Positions 1 to 8,089 of a DNA stretch of 32,916 nucleotides are shown here, piece after piece. This DNA comes from DATEZO01 sp035255485 (lineage in GTDB: Bacteria > Pseudomonadota > Gammaproteobacteria > Burkholderiales > Burkholderiaceae_D): the NCBI GenBank assembly GCA_035255485.1, contig DATEZO010000034.1, forward strand, positions 1 through 32,916. Direction: 5' to 3'. The position numbers were made by a program, and so were the translations under genes. Below the pieces are notes generated by a model. It saw only the letters and a program-made list of their open reading frames with translations. It was not told the origin of the DNA and made no database searches. The first letter of the stretch is position 1, and each line of letters begins with the position of its first letter.

Positions 1-994
1 TCAATTCCCATGCCGCAGAGCCGGTTTCGACACGGACCGCGACCGGATAGCTGGTGTTGGTGCGTGGCGAACGCCACAGGCGCAGCGGCCGGAAACGGAC
101 CTGTCGCGGCCCGTACTGCGTGATGCGGCCACTCGCATCGCGTAGTACCGCATGCGCCCACACATCGCTGCCGTCCTTGCCGCGTATCCGGAATGCCATC
201 AGTGCGGAACCGTCGCCGAGATTGGCGCCGAGCCAGTCCCAACCGGCAGCATCGGCATCGAGCACGCTACTCGACCATTCATGATCGAGCCAGGCGCTGC
301 CGCCGACCGCTGTCTGTCTGCCGTTGCGGCTGATGCTGCCGCTGACTCGTAATTGCGGCTCGCTATAGTAATAGCTGGCCTGCTGCGGCTTCGGCCCCTT
401 GCGCGAATAGCCATGCTCGCCTTGCAGCAGCGGTGGCCCGGTCGGCGCCAGCATCAATGCCAGCGTGAAATCGCGCGCCTTGACCGTGGCACGGTAGCGG
501 CCGTCGCTCTCGCGCACAAAGCGCCAGTCATAGAGCTTCACATCGGTAGTGCCTTGCTTCGCATACGCCAGCCCGAAACCTTCGCGCGCGCTTTTCTGGT
601 CGTGCAGCAGCTTGCCGACGGCGGGGTCGGATAGCGCCGCATGCGCGATGACCAGCTGCTTCGGCGCAAAACGGCTCGGATTGGCGGCGTCATGCCCGGT
701 CGCGGAACGGAAGAAGGTGATCTGGAACCCGAGCGGCTTTTTGTCCGGTGTTTCCAGCCAGCCGGTGGCGTACCACCATTCGGTACGGAAGGAGGGATGG
801 GCGCCGAAGTCGCGCGGAAAAACCAGGGGTGCATCGGGCGTCACCGGCGAGAATCGGGACGGGGCGGCAAATGCAATCGCATGTAGCAAGACGAGGAGCG
901 GGAGCGCCATCGGTATGGCCCGGCCGACGGCATCGAATTTCCGTCTGCGCAGATAGGGCGGAAATGACGGAAACCATTTGCGCAAGCGTTGCAT
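1..994 (-). CDS. AttH/CrtC-type lipocalin-like secreted protein (3' end beyond window)
   Basis: This gene starts at 994 and stays open to the window edge, giving 331 visible codons. The start overlaps the stop of the upstream permease gene (TGATG), so the two are translationally coupled. The N-terminus is basic (MQRLRKWF), followed by a hydrophobic stretch (LLVLLHAIAFAAP) that looks like a signal peptide, so the product is probably periplasmic or a membrane-anchored envelope protein. The mature part contains WWYATGWLE, DWRF and a later AWLDHEWSS segment, typical of the AttH / carotenoid 1,2-hydratase-like (CrtC) fold. The family is found with FtsX-like ABC transporters as the AttH component. 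Its substrate is not known; carotenoid hydration is unlikely because no carotenoid genes are present. Family assignment is from motif recognition only. Confidence 0.8.
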   Translation of the reverse strand, partial: MQRLRKWFPSFPPYLRRRKFDAVGRAIPMALPLLVLLHAIAFAAPSRFSPVTPDAPLVFPRDFGAHPSFRTEWWYATGWLETPDKKPLGFQITFFRSATGHDAANPSRFAPKQLVIAHAALSDPAVGKLLHDQKSAREGFGLAYAKQGTTDVKLYDWRFVRESDGRYRATVKARDFTLALMLAPTGPPLLQGEHGYSRKGPKPQQASYYYSEPQLRVSGSISRNGRQTAVGGSAWLDHEWSSSVLDADAAGWDWLGANLGDGSALMAFRIRGKDGSDVWAHAVLRDASGRITQYGPRQVRFRPLRLWRSPRTNTSYPVAVRVETGSAAWEL

Positions 995-3537
995 CACCAG
1001 TCCTCCCTGACAGCCTTGACCGCATTTCCCGACACCGCATAACGTCCCGCTGCCAGCGCCGTCGCCATTGCCGCAGCCAGCAGAACGACGGCCACGCCGG
1101 CCAGCATGCCCCAAGGCACATGCAGCTGCATGCTCCAGTGAAACGATTGCGGATTCACGATGAACACCAGGATCAGGCTGATGCCCCAGCCCAGTGCAAA
1201 CCCGACGCCGATGCCGGCCGCCGTCAGCAAGCCGCCTTCCAGCGCCAGGATGCCGAGAATCTGCCGTCGCGTGACGCCGATATGCCGCAACATGCCGAAT
1301 TCCCTGGCGCGCGCCAGCGTCTGCGCGGAAAAGGTTGCCGCCACACCGAACAGGCCGATCACGATCGCCGCCAGTTCCAGCAGATAGGTTACCGCGAAAC
1401 TGCGGTCGAAGATTTGCAGGCTGACTGCGCGGATCTCGCCCGGTTCCGAAAATTCCAGCGCCGCGCCGAACGGCAGGCGCCGCAATGCCGCAATCGCCTG
1501 CGCCGGCATGACGCCGGGTTGCAGCCATAAGCCGGCGTCGGTGGCCTGGCGGTCGCCGGTCAATGCCTGGTAATCGGACAGCCGCATCTGGATCGCCCCG
1601 GATTGCCGCGCATAGTCGCGCCACACGCCAGCCACGATACAGGCGCGCGGCTGTCCGCCCAGCGGCAGGGAAACGTGCTGGCCGACGGCATAGCCGTACA
1701 GATCGAGCATGGCTTCCGATACCCAGATCGGCGTTGTGCCAGGCGGCAGCGCATCGGACGCCAGCGCGTCGCCGATCAGCGGCAGGATGCGGCCCGGATC
1801 GGCGGCGTCGATCGGACGTGCAATCAGGATCACGCTTGGCCTGCCGGCCTCCAGTGTCAGCGGCGAGGTGCGCAGGAAGTCTGCGCGCGCGATGCCGGGC
1901 AATCCCGCGATCGCGTGTTGCTCTTCGGGCGCGAGTGCGCCGGTGTCGCCGCCGGCGGCGGAACGGACATACAGCTGTGCCGGCAGGATGCGGGTCAGCC
2001 ATTCGTCGACCGATACCCGGAAACTGGTCACCATGATCGCCATCGCTACCATCAGGCTGAAGCTCGATAGCACTCCGCCCAAGGCAATCGAGGCCTGGTT
2101 CGGGGCATTGCTCAAGCGCGCCAGCGCCAATGCCGTCATGACGCCGGAGCGCGACAGGACGGCGGATAGTGCGGCAAACAGCCAGGCTGAAAAACGCGGC
2201 ATCAGGGCGATTCCGCCGATCAGCAGCAATGCCACCGAGAGATAGCCGAATAGCGGCAAATCGAAGACTGGCGGCAGGCGCGTGAAGGCCGCACCCAATG
2301 CAAGGCAGGCAGCGGCGGGCCAGGGCGTGGCCAGCTTTGACAGGGCAACGTCTTCCGCACCCGCTTTCAGCGCCAGTGCCGGTTTTGCGCGCGCCGCTTC
2401 CCACGCGGGTGCGGCGCTGCCCAGCAGCGCGACCGCAACGCCGGCGATGAAAAAGAGCAACGCCGCCAGTGGTGTGAAATGTACGTTGGGCCGGACGCCG
2501 GGAAAGTAGCCGCCGCCCAGATCGCCCCCGAAGAAATATAGCGCCGTCGCAGCCAGCCCGTAACCCAGCAGCAATCCGGCCAGCGCGCCGGCCGTGCCGA
2601 AGGCCAACCCTTCCAGCAGGATCTGCGCCAGCAGTTGCCGGCGCGTCAGCCCCACCACGCGCAGCAGGGCGAACTGGCTGCGCCGCCGCAATACCGACAA
2701 GGCTTGCGTCGAGAACACCAGAAACGCGCCGGTAAACAGCGCCACCAGCGCCAGCACGTTGAGGTTGACCCGGTAGGCGCGTGACATGCTGGCGGTTTTC
2801 GCCTCCTGGTCTGCCGTTTCGGTGACCAGGTAGCGGCCATCCAGTTCCTGCGCCAGCGTATTTTTGAAGGCATTGCGGTCGATCCCGGGCACAAGCTTCA
2901 GGTCGATCTGCGACAACTGGCCGATTCGGTCGAAACGCCACTGGGCGGCGCCGATATCCATTACTGCGATGCGTTGCCCGGCGCGTGCATGCGCCAGCCC
3001 GCCGGCCACGCGCAGCGTGATGGTCCGCGTGCCGGAACGCAAGTGCAATGCATTGCCCGGCGTTGTCTTCAGCCATGCCATCGCCGCCGGCGACAGGAAG
3101 ATCGCATCGTCGGCCAGCGCATCGAACGGCCGGTCGGTGGCGGGCAGGCCGATCAGATCCGGTGCGATGGCGGCGGCGCGCAATGCATCGATGCCGAGTA
3201 TTTTCAATGCGCCTTGACGGTCCGGCAGCGCGGCATTCAATTCCAGCACCGGGCTGGCGATGGCAACGCCGGCGTGCTGCGCCAGAGAGGGATAGACGGC
3301 CTCGTCGAAAAACGGCTGCGCGCCGCGCACCTGCAGATCGGCCTGGCCGGCCACGCTTTTGATGGCGGCGGAAAATTCATTGAAGGCGGCCGCATTGATC
3401 AGGTGGATCGCAAAGCCGAGCGCCACACCGAGCGCAATCGCGCCAATCGCGATCCAGGCGCGCAGCGGATGCGTGCGCCACTCGCCGCCCAGCAGCCATT
3501 GCTCCAGATGCCAGCGGGCGGCGGTGTCGGCAGTCAT
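994..3537 (-). CDS. FtsX-family ABC transporter permease (AttF/AttG-like fusion), 847 aa
   Basis: This is an integral membrane permease with the duplicated FtsX/MacB_PCD layout. It has an N-terminal transmembrane helix, a large extracytoplasmic domain, a first block of three to four helices near residues 255-400, two further helices near 420-460, and after a second periplasmic domain a final FtsX block ending in ALAAGRYAVSGNAVKAVREDW. The double length (about 850 residues) suggests two ancestral FtsX permeases fused, as in AttF/AttG-like or LolCE-related exporters. The ATG overlaps the stop of the ATPase gene (ATGA) and its own stop overlaps the AttH-like start, so the three genes form one tightly coupled operon. 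Transport of a lipid or lipoprotein-like substrate across the periplasm is an inference from the family. Confidence 0.93.
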   Translation of the reverse strand: MTADTAARWHLEQWLLGGEWRTHPLRAWIAIGAIALGVALGFAIHLINAAAFNEFSAAIKSVAGQADLQVRGAQPFFDEAVYPSLAQHAGVAIASPVLELNAALPDRQGALKILGIDALRAAAIAPDLIGLPATDRPFDALADDAIFLSPAAMAWLKTTPGNALHLRSGTRTITLRVAGGLAHARAGQRIAVMDIGAAQWRFDRIGQLSQIDLKLVPGIDRNAFKNTLAQELDGRYLVTETADQEAKTASMSRAYRVNLNVLALVALFTGAFLVFSTQALSVLRRRSQFALLRVVGLTRRQLLAQILLEGLAFGTAGALAGLLLGYGLAATALYFFGGDLGGGYFPGVRPNVHFTPLAALLFFIAGVAVALLGSAAPAWEAARAKPALALKAGAEDVALSKLATPWPAAACLALGAAFTRLPPVFDLPLFGYLSVALLLIGGIALMPRFSAWLFAALSAVLSRSGVMTALALARLSNAPNQASIALGGVLSSFSLMVAMAIMVTSFRVSVDEWLTRILPAQLYVRSAAGGDTGALAPEEQHAIAGLPGIARADFLRTSPLTLEAGRPSVILIARPIDAADPGRILPLIGDALASDALPPGTTPIWVSEAMLDLYGYAVGQHVSLPLGGQPRACIVAGVWRDYARQSGAIQMRLSDYQALTGDRQATDAGLWLQPGVMPAQAIAALRRLPFGAALEFSEPGEIRAVSLQIFDRSFAVTYLLELAAIVIGLFGVAATFSAQTLARAREFGMLRHIGVTRRQILGILALEGGLLTAAGIGVGFALGWGISLILVFIVNPQSFHWSMQLHVPWGMLAGVAVVLLAAAMATALAAGRYAVSGNAVKAVREDW

Positions 3538-4199
3538 GCGTGGCCGCCTGTAACGGCGGGGTGCAGGCCGTCTTTCGTCAATACCAGGATGCGGTCGGCG
3601 CTGGCGGCGGCGGCGGGTGAATGGGTCACGAGAATGCCGGATGCGCCGTTGTGCTTGATCTCCGTGCGCAGCAACTGCAGGATGTCGTGCGCGGTGTCCG
3701 GGTCGAGATTGCCGGTCGGCTCATCGGCCAGCACCAGTTTCGGCCGGTGCACCAGGGCCCGGGCGATGGCGACGCGCTGCAATTCGCCGCCCGACAACTG
3801 GCGCGGAAAATCGCCGCTGCGGCCGTGCAGGCCGACTGCCGCCAGCATCTGTTCGGCGCGCGCCGGCGCAATGCCGTTCAGCAGCAGCGGCAGGGCGACA
3901 TTCTGGTGCAGCGTCAAGTGCGGCAGCACATGGAAGGCCTGGAAGATGAAGCCGAATTTCTCGCGTCGCAGCAGGGTTGCCGCATCATCGGACAGCGTCG
4001 CCATGTTGACACCATCGATCAGAATGTCACCGTTATCCGCGCTGTCGAGCCCGGCGATCAGGTTCAGCAGGGTCGATTTGCCGACACCCGAATCGCCCAT
4101 GACGGCGACGTATTCGCCGGGCGCGAGCACGTAGGACAGGTCGGATAAGACACGCCGACCGTTGGCATAGGATTTATTGATGTGGCGCAGTTCCAGCAT
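3534..4199 (-). CDS. LolD/MacB-like ABC transporter ATP-binding protein
   Basis: This is the cytoplasmic ATPase subunit that pairs with the FtsX-type permease downstream. It has a Walker A motif GDSGVGKST, a Q-loop (FIFQAFHVLPHLT), the signature LSGGELQRVAIARAL, Walker B LVLADEPTGNLD and an H-loop histidine in LVTHS. The Q-loop and ADEPTGNLD forms are typical of the LolD/MacB/FtsE class rather than of importers. I place the start at 4199 (MLELRHINKSYANG) because a GGA lies about 8 nt upstream. An in-frame ATG at 4211 would add four residues. It overlaps the permease by 4 nt. The 112-nt gap upstream separates it from the phn-like operon on the same strand, so it may have its own promoter or be read through. 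Confidence 0.95.
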   Translation of the reverse strand: MLELRHINKSYANGRRVLSDLSYVLAPGEYVAVMGDSGVGKSTLLNLIAGLDSADNGDILIDGVNMATLSDDAATLLRREKFGFIFQAFHVLPHLTLHQNVALPLLLNGIAPARAEQMLAAVGLHGRSGDFPRQLSGGELQRVAIARALVHRPKLVLADEPTGNLDPDTAHDILQLLRTEIKHNGASGILVTHSPAAAASADRILVLTKDGLHPAVTGGHA

Positions 4200-4317
4200 G
4201 CATGGTTCCATCTGATCGGAAAAGTAATAACACTATTTTGTGCCGTCATCCCGATCTCCGGCTACATCATTCGAGAATGGTCAAGCAGCATGCCAGGAGG
4301 TTTGCCTGCGCCGTAAA

Positions 4318-4331
4318 ACGCGCTAGCGCGT
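4318..4331. repeat. 14-bp perfect palindrome at the end of the second phnE-like gene
   Basis: ACGCGCTAGCGCGT spans the stop codon of the permease gene. On the minus strand it is followed by TTT, so it could act as a weak terminator hairpin (5-bp stem, CTAG loop) between the importer operon and the export operon. The T run is too short to be convincing. Confidence 0.3.
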
Positions 4332-5117
4332 CATCACCCTCCGTAGCGTGAAACTGAGTGCGTCGACCAGCGCCACCAGCAGCAGCATCGCGATGATGAC
4401 GCTGGCGGCCTGCTGCATCTGGAACAGCGACAGGTGATATTTCAGCATCTGGCCCAGGCCGCCTGCGCCGACCACGCCGAGAATGGCGGCGGCGCGGATA
4501 TTGTTTTCCCAGCGATACAGCGTATAGGACAGCATTTGCGGCACGATTTGCGGCAGCGTGGCATACAGGAATGCCGCCATCGGCTGCGCGCCGTTGATGC
4601 GTAATGTCGACTCGGGCAAGGGCGAGGCGTTTTCCAGCGCGTCGGCGAACAGGCGTCCCAGCACGCCGGTCGTGTGCGCCGCCAGCGCCATGGTGCCGCC
4701 GAAAGGACCGAGGCCGGCGGCGATCAGCAGGATCGAGGCCCACACCAGTTCCGGAATCGAGCGCAGGATATTCAACGCCATGCGTGTTGGCACACGCACC
4801 GCAAGACCGAAACGGCCGCTGGCCGGCACCGCGAGCGCAATACCGAGCAGCACGGCAATCAGCGTGCCCAGGGCCGACATCGACAGTGTCTCGATGGTGC
4901 CGATGGCGGTTTTGTAGAGGAAGCCGGGCGCTGTTTCGGGCGGTGCGAAGCCGCGCAGGAATTCGCCGGTCGTCTGCAAGGCTTCACCGGTGAAGAATGT
5001 CCGCCACTGAAGCGGCAGCGATGCGAAGCTGGCGACCACCAGCGCCAGCAGGCCCGCCAGCAGCAAGGCGGTCGAGATGCGCAGCGTCGGCGCGGCGCGC
5101 GGCAAGGCATTTTTCAT
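4323..5117 (-). CDS. phnE: PhnE-like ABC importer permease, second copy
   Basis: This 264-residue inner-membrane permease belongs to the phosphonate/phosphite/oxyanion PhnE family. It has an N-terminal helix (residues ~15-35), a cluster of helices from ~70 onward, and the cytoplasmic coupling segment with the EAA-like glycine (GVVGAGGLGQML) near the C-terminus, which contacts the PhnC ATPase. RWENNIRAAAILGVVGAGG is the family signature. Its ATG overlaps the stop of the first permease gene (ATGA), so the two permeases are translationally coupled and probably form a heterodimer. Phosphonate degradation genes are absent. The neighbouring selenium genes point to selenium oxyanion uptake, which is an inference. 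Confidence 0.9.
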   Translation of the reverse strand: MKNALPRAAPTLRISTALLLAGLLALVVASFASLPLQWRTFFTGEALQTTGEFLRGFAPPETAPGFLYKTAIGTIETLSMSALGTLIAVLLGIALAVPASGRFGLAVRVPTRMALNILRSIPELVWASILLIAAGLGPFGGTMALAAHTTGVLGRLFADALENASPLPESTLRINGAQPMAAFLYATLPQIVPQMLSYTLYRWENNIRAAAILGVVGAGGLGQMLKYHLSLFQMQQAASVIIAMLLLVALVDALSFTLRRVMTR

Positions 5118-5950
5118 CCCAGGTTCCTGCGCAATATTTTGCTGATGCCATCGGCACAGGCCACCAGCAGCACGAAAATGATCAGCATGCTCGCGACTTC
5201 ACCGCCGGCCAGCATTTTCAGGGATTCGTCCATGCGCTGGCCAAGGCCGCCGGCACCGACAAAGCCCATTACCACCGAACCGCGGATGGCGCATTCCCAG
5301 CGATAAATCGTATACGACACCAGTTCCGAAGCCGCTTCCGGCAGCGCGCCGTAGAACAATGCCGCCAGCCGGCCGCACCCGTTTTTCAGCAGCGTATCGG
5401 TGGCGTGTGCATCGGACGATTCGAGTATTTCCGCATACACCTTGCCCAGCATGCCGCAATAGGTCAGTGCAATCGCCAGCACGCCGGCGGTTGGTCCCAG
5501 GCCGACTACCCGCACGAACAGCAGTGCCCACACCAGTTCCGGCACGCTGCGCAGCAGCACCAGCAGCCAGCGTGCGCCTTGCCGGACCAGATACGGCAGC
5601 AGACCCATGCGATCCCGCCCCAGTCGCGAAATGGACAGCTTGTCGGTCACCAGCAGCGTCAGTGGAATCGCGCCGGCCAGCGCCAGCGTCAGGCCGGCGG
5701 TCGCCATCGCAACGGTTTGCCAGGTAGCTTCGGCCACCAGTTGCAGGAATTCTGCCGAATGCGCAGGCGGGAAGAAGGCAGCCAGGAAGCGGCCAGTCGC
5801 CATCAGGCTCTGGGTATCGATCAAGGCCCACGGCTTGAATTCCGCCATGATCAGCATCGGCCACAGGAGGGCGAGGGCAATCACGAAAACAGTGATCCGG
5901 CCGCGCCAGGCGGGATCGACATGGGGAGGGACGGGAGCGTTATAAAACAT
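5114..5950 (-). CDS. phnE: PhnE-like ABC importer permease, first copy
   Basis: This 278-residue membrane permease is homologous to its downstream partner, with the shared C-terminal segment RWECAIRGSVVMGFVGAGG and further helices from ~20 to 265. I place the start at 5950 (MFYNAPVPPHVD), 20 nt after the phnC stop. The frame is open further upstream to 6184, but that extension lies entirely inside phnC and does not look like protein. No good ribosome-binding site is visible before 5950, so translational coupling to phnC is likely. It is most probably one half of a PhnE heterodimer in an oxyanion importer. A role with selenate or selenite rather than phosphonate is suggested by gene context only. 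Confidence 0.9.
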   Translation of the reverse strand: MFYNAPVPPHVDPAWRGRITVFVIALALLWPMLIMAEFKPWALIDTQSLMATGRFLAAFFPPAHSAEFLQLVAEATWQTVAMATAGLTLALAGAIPLTLLVTDKLSISRLGRDRMGLLPYLVRQGARWLLVLLRSVPELVWALLFVRVVGLGPTAGVLAIALTYCGMLGKVYAEILESSDAHATDTLLKNGCGRLAALFYGALPEAASELVSYTIYRWECAIRGSVVMGFVGAGGLGQRMDESLKMLAGGEVASMLIIFVLLVACADGISKILRRNLG

Positions 5951-5970
5951 CGTGACGGAAATGGGCTGAA

Positions 5971-6798
5971 TCAAAAACAGCGCGGCCCGATGGCTTGCTG
6001 CATCGGCGCCGTCCCGGTTTCGGTGGTGGCGGGAATCTCCGCATTCTGCGCATTGCGGTAGAGCGCGGCAATCATGGCGTCGCTGACCGCTGCGCGCGGC
6101 GCGTCGAATGCAACTTTCCCGTCGCGCAGGCCGATGATGCGCGGAAAATGCCTGCGCGCCAATTCCACCTGATGCAGGCTGCATACCAGCGTTGCACGCC
6201 GCGCTGTTGCTTCCTGCTGCAGCACGGCAAGCGTCTGCAGCGCCAGGGCCGGATCGAGCGCGGACAGCGGTTCATCGACCAGGAATGCCTGCGCATTGGA
6301 AACCAGCAGGCGCGCCATGCCGCAACGCTGCCGCTCGCCGCCGGACAGATGGTCCACCCGTGCATACAGCTTGTCTTGCAGGTTGAATTGCGCCAGCGCA
6401 GCAAATGCGGCTTGCGGATCGGCCGGCTTGACCAGCGATGCGATTGCCCGCCATGTGCTCCATTGCGGCAGCAGGCCCGCCAGCACTGCGGTTACCACGC
6501 GCTGGCGTGGCGGTAATGGCGGGGTCTGCGGCGCGAGGAATAATCGGCAGCGCAAGGCATGGCGCGCCGCGCTGCCGAGCCGCCACGGATCGGCACCGAA
6601 TGTCCGCAGGCTGCCGGCATCCGGCTGGTGCGCGCATGCCAGGGTATGCAGCAGGGTAGTCTTGCCGGCGCCGGACGGCCCGATCAGTGCAACCTGCTCG
6701 CCCTGCGCAATCGACAGGGTCAGACCGGACAACGCATGCGCGCCTGACGCCGACGCCGATGGAAAGCGTACGCTGACGCCGTGCAACGCAAAGCTCAT
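5971..6798 (-). CDS. phnC: PhnC-like ABC importer ATP-binding protein
   Basis: This is the ATPase of the four-gene importer. It shows Walker A GPSGAGKTT, signature LSGGERQRCGMARLL, Walker B AFLVDEPLSALDP and the H-loop SLHQVE, all in the PhnC-subfamily form. The start is taken at 6798 (MSFALHGVSVRF), which gives 275 residues. An upstream in-frame ATG at 6831 would add 11 residues without family support. It lies 61 nt downstream of the binding-protein gene and 20 nt upstream of the first permease gene, the usual phnD-C-E-E order. A roughly 25-residue C-terminal tail after DAMIAALYRN is rich in Ala, Thr and Gln and is probably unstructured. Confidence 0.92.
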   Translation of the reverse strand: MSFALHGVSVRFPSASASGAHALSGLTLSIAQGEQVALIGPSGAGKTTLLHTLACAHQPDAGSLRTFGADPWRLGSAARHALRCRLFLAPQTPPLPPRQRVVTAVLAGLLPQWSTWRAIASLVKPADPQAAFAALAQFNLQDKLYARVDHLSGGERQRCGMARLLVSNAQAFLVDEPLSALDPALALQTLAVLQQEATARRATLVCSLHQVELARRHFPRIIGLRDGKVAFDAPRAAVSDAMIAALYRNAQNAEIPATTETGTAPMQQAIGPRCF

Positions 6799-6859
6799 GG
6801 CATGCCCAACGATGAAGGGTGCTGTTGCCAATCGCGCCGTGTGCTCCTGGACATCGCCG

Positions 6860-7738
6860 TCACTTTAACAAGCCGGCGTTGCGGGCGGCGGCTTCAATTG
6901 CGGTGTAGTTTTCCGCCCTGGTCGGAATGAAGCGCGTGGCACGTTGCAAGTCGAGGATTTCCTTGCCTTGCGGATCGTTCCGGTTCAGGGCGAGGAAGGC
7001 GTCGGTCAGCTTCTTGCGCAGGACTGGGTTCATGTCCGAGCGTACCGACCAGTTGTAATCGTAATAGCCTGGTGTGGTGTAAAACACGCGCACGACTTTG
7101 GGATCGACCTTGCCTTGCGCAATCAGTTTTTCCCATACCGAGATGTTCAGCGCACCGGCATCGACCTTGCCGCCGGACACGGCTGCTACCGTTGCATCAT
7201 GTGCGCCGGAAAAGGCGATGCGCTTCATGTCGGTATCCGGATTGATCTTTGCCGCCAGCAGGTAGGAGCGCGGCATCAGGTGCCCTGAGGTCGAAGATTC
7301 GGAACCAAAGACAAAGGTCTTGCCCTTGAGATCTTCGAGCTTGTTGATCGATTTGTCGGTGGTGATGAATACCGACTTGAATTTTTCGTCTTCCTCGCGT
7401 TGCACGATCGGAATGATCTTGTTGTTGCTGCGCACTTTCGCCTGGATGAAGGTAAAGCCGCCGAACCATACCATGTCGAGCTTGTGGTTGATCAGGCCTT
7501 CGACCGAAGCAGCATAGTCGGTGACCGGGATGAATTCGACCTTCATGGCAAGTTTTTGCTCCAGGTAATCGCCCAGCGGCTTGAACTTGCGCTGCAACTC
7601 GGTCGGTGCTTCATCGGGAATGGCGGATACCCGGAATACTTGTTGCGCATGGCTGATGCTGCCGGAAAGCAGTGCTACACATGCAAGCGGGATTGCCAGC
7701 AAGGATCTGGCTGTGCGGAAAATGGAAAATGTGCTCAT
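6860..7738 (-). CDS. phnD: PhnD-like periplasmic substrate-binding protein, candidate selenium oxyanion receptor
   Basis: This 292-residue periplasmic receptor starts at 7738 (MSTFSIFRTARS) with a signal peptide whose hydrophobic core is SLLAIPLACVALLSGS, probably cleaved after SHA. The mature protein has the PhnD-family landmarks: AIPDEAPTELQRKF near the N-terminus, YAASVEGLINHKLDMVWFG, TFVFGSESSTSGHLMPRS, and GGKVDAGALNISVW. It heads the importer operon. I recall that close relatives are annotated as 'putative selenate ABC transporter substrate-binding protein', a family named for its co-occurrence with selD; selD lies 2.8 kb away here. Phosphonate or phosphite binding cannot be excluded from sequence. 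No phosphonate lyase or phosphite dehydrogenase gene is in the window. Confidence 0.92.
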   Translation of the reverse strand: MSTFSIFRTARSLLAIPLACVALLSGSISHAQQVFRVSAIPDEAPTELQRKFKPLGDYLEQKLAMKVEFIPVTDYAASVEGLINHKLDMVWFGGFTFIQAKVRSNNKIIPIVQREEDEKFKSVFITTDKSINKLEDLKGKTFVFGSESSTSGHLMPRSYLLAAKINPDTDMKRIAFSGAHDATVAAVSGGKVDAGALNISVWEKLIAQGKVDPKVVRVFYTTPGYYDYNWSVRSDMNPVLRKKLTDAFLALNRNDPQGKEILDLQRATRFIPTRAENYTAIEAAARNAGLLK

Positions 7739-7830
7739 GGAATGGTTGATGTCGTGAGAAGGGGGAAACAAGCGGCGTCCATTGCAGAAGGCGGTTTGTG
7801 ACGCCTCAAGCGATAAAACGATGAACCGCC

Positions 7831-7837
7831 TATGATA
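7831..7837. promoter_or_regulatory. Symmetric -10 element, candidate bidirectional promoter phnD/egtD
   Basis: TATGATA reads as TATGAT on the plus strand (7831-7836) and as TATCAT on the minus strand (7837-7832). On the minus strand it is preceded by TGC, an extended -10 (TGn). It lies about 95 nt upstream of the phnD-like start and 250 nt upstream of egtD. The -35 regions are poor on both sides. This is a motif call only. Confidence 0.35.
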
Positions 7838-8003
7838 GCAAAAACCTTGTTATGGATTTGGAACGAACAGGATTGGAACCGGGTTCCTTCACTTGCAGTG
7901 CGCGCACCGGCTGGCAAGCCGCGCAGTTCCGCCGGCGAATGGCATGCCATTCGAAGTCCCGGCTTCGCTCCCAACCTCTCCCGGAGGGAGAAGCTGAAAA
8001 CGG

Positions 8004-8033
8004 GGCACGATGCAGTCAAGACTGCATCGTGCC
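8004..8033. repeat. 30-bp near-perfect palindrome (14-bp arms) upstream of egtD
   Basis: GGCACGATGCAGTC is followed by AA and its exact reverse complement. It ends 56 nt before the egtD start at 8090 and 2 nt before an in-frame alternative ATG at 8036. No T run follows on either strand, so it is not a simple terminator. A protein-binding operator or an RNA hairpin affecting translation are both possible. Confidence 0.7.
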
Positions 8034-8089
8034 GGATGAATAACCGATATGCGCCGATTTCGCCTTGCCGGGCGGGAAGCGATCTCTCC

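Larger units (their letters stand above)
7739..8089 (+). promoter_or_regulatory. Divergent intergenic region phnD-egtD with a long structured egtD leader
   Basis: The 351 nt between the importer operon and egtD contain no convincing gene, although the egtD frame is open through part of it. Between 7875 and 8033 there are seven perfect inverted repeats in series: 7875-7887 (GGAACC/GGTTCC around one G), 7898-7907 (GTGCGCGCAC), 7908-7921 (CGGCT/AGCCG), 7936-7953 (CGAATGGCATGCCATTCG), 7952-7967 (CGAAG/CTTCG), 7977-7991 (TCTCCC/GGGAGA) and 8004-8033 (14-bp arms around AA). If transcription starts near 7843, these would form a leader RNA of about 245 nt with successive hairpins. The alternative is a mosaic of REP-like repeats. 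Confidence 0.55.

Noticed and set aside
2974..4134. A 386-codon open frame on the plus strand across the permease and ATPase genes
   Set aside because: It is antisense to genes with full family motifs, has composition typical of GC-rich shadow frames (many Arg, Ala, Gln) and resembles no protein family.
4997..6061. A 354-codon plus-strand frame opposite the phnE-like genes
   Set aside because: It is rich in Gln, His and Arg and runs antisense to two clear permeases; a shadow frame.
4323..7738. Reading the importer as a phosphonate utilisation system
   Set aside because: No C-P lyase, phosphonatase or phosphite dehydrogenase gene is in the window, and selenium genes are next door. It is kept only as an alternative substrate.
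7832..8089. N-terminal extension of EgtD to the ATG at 7832
   Set aside because: The 86 extra codons run through the palindromic leader, look non-protein-like, and exceed the usual EgtD length.
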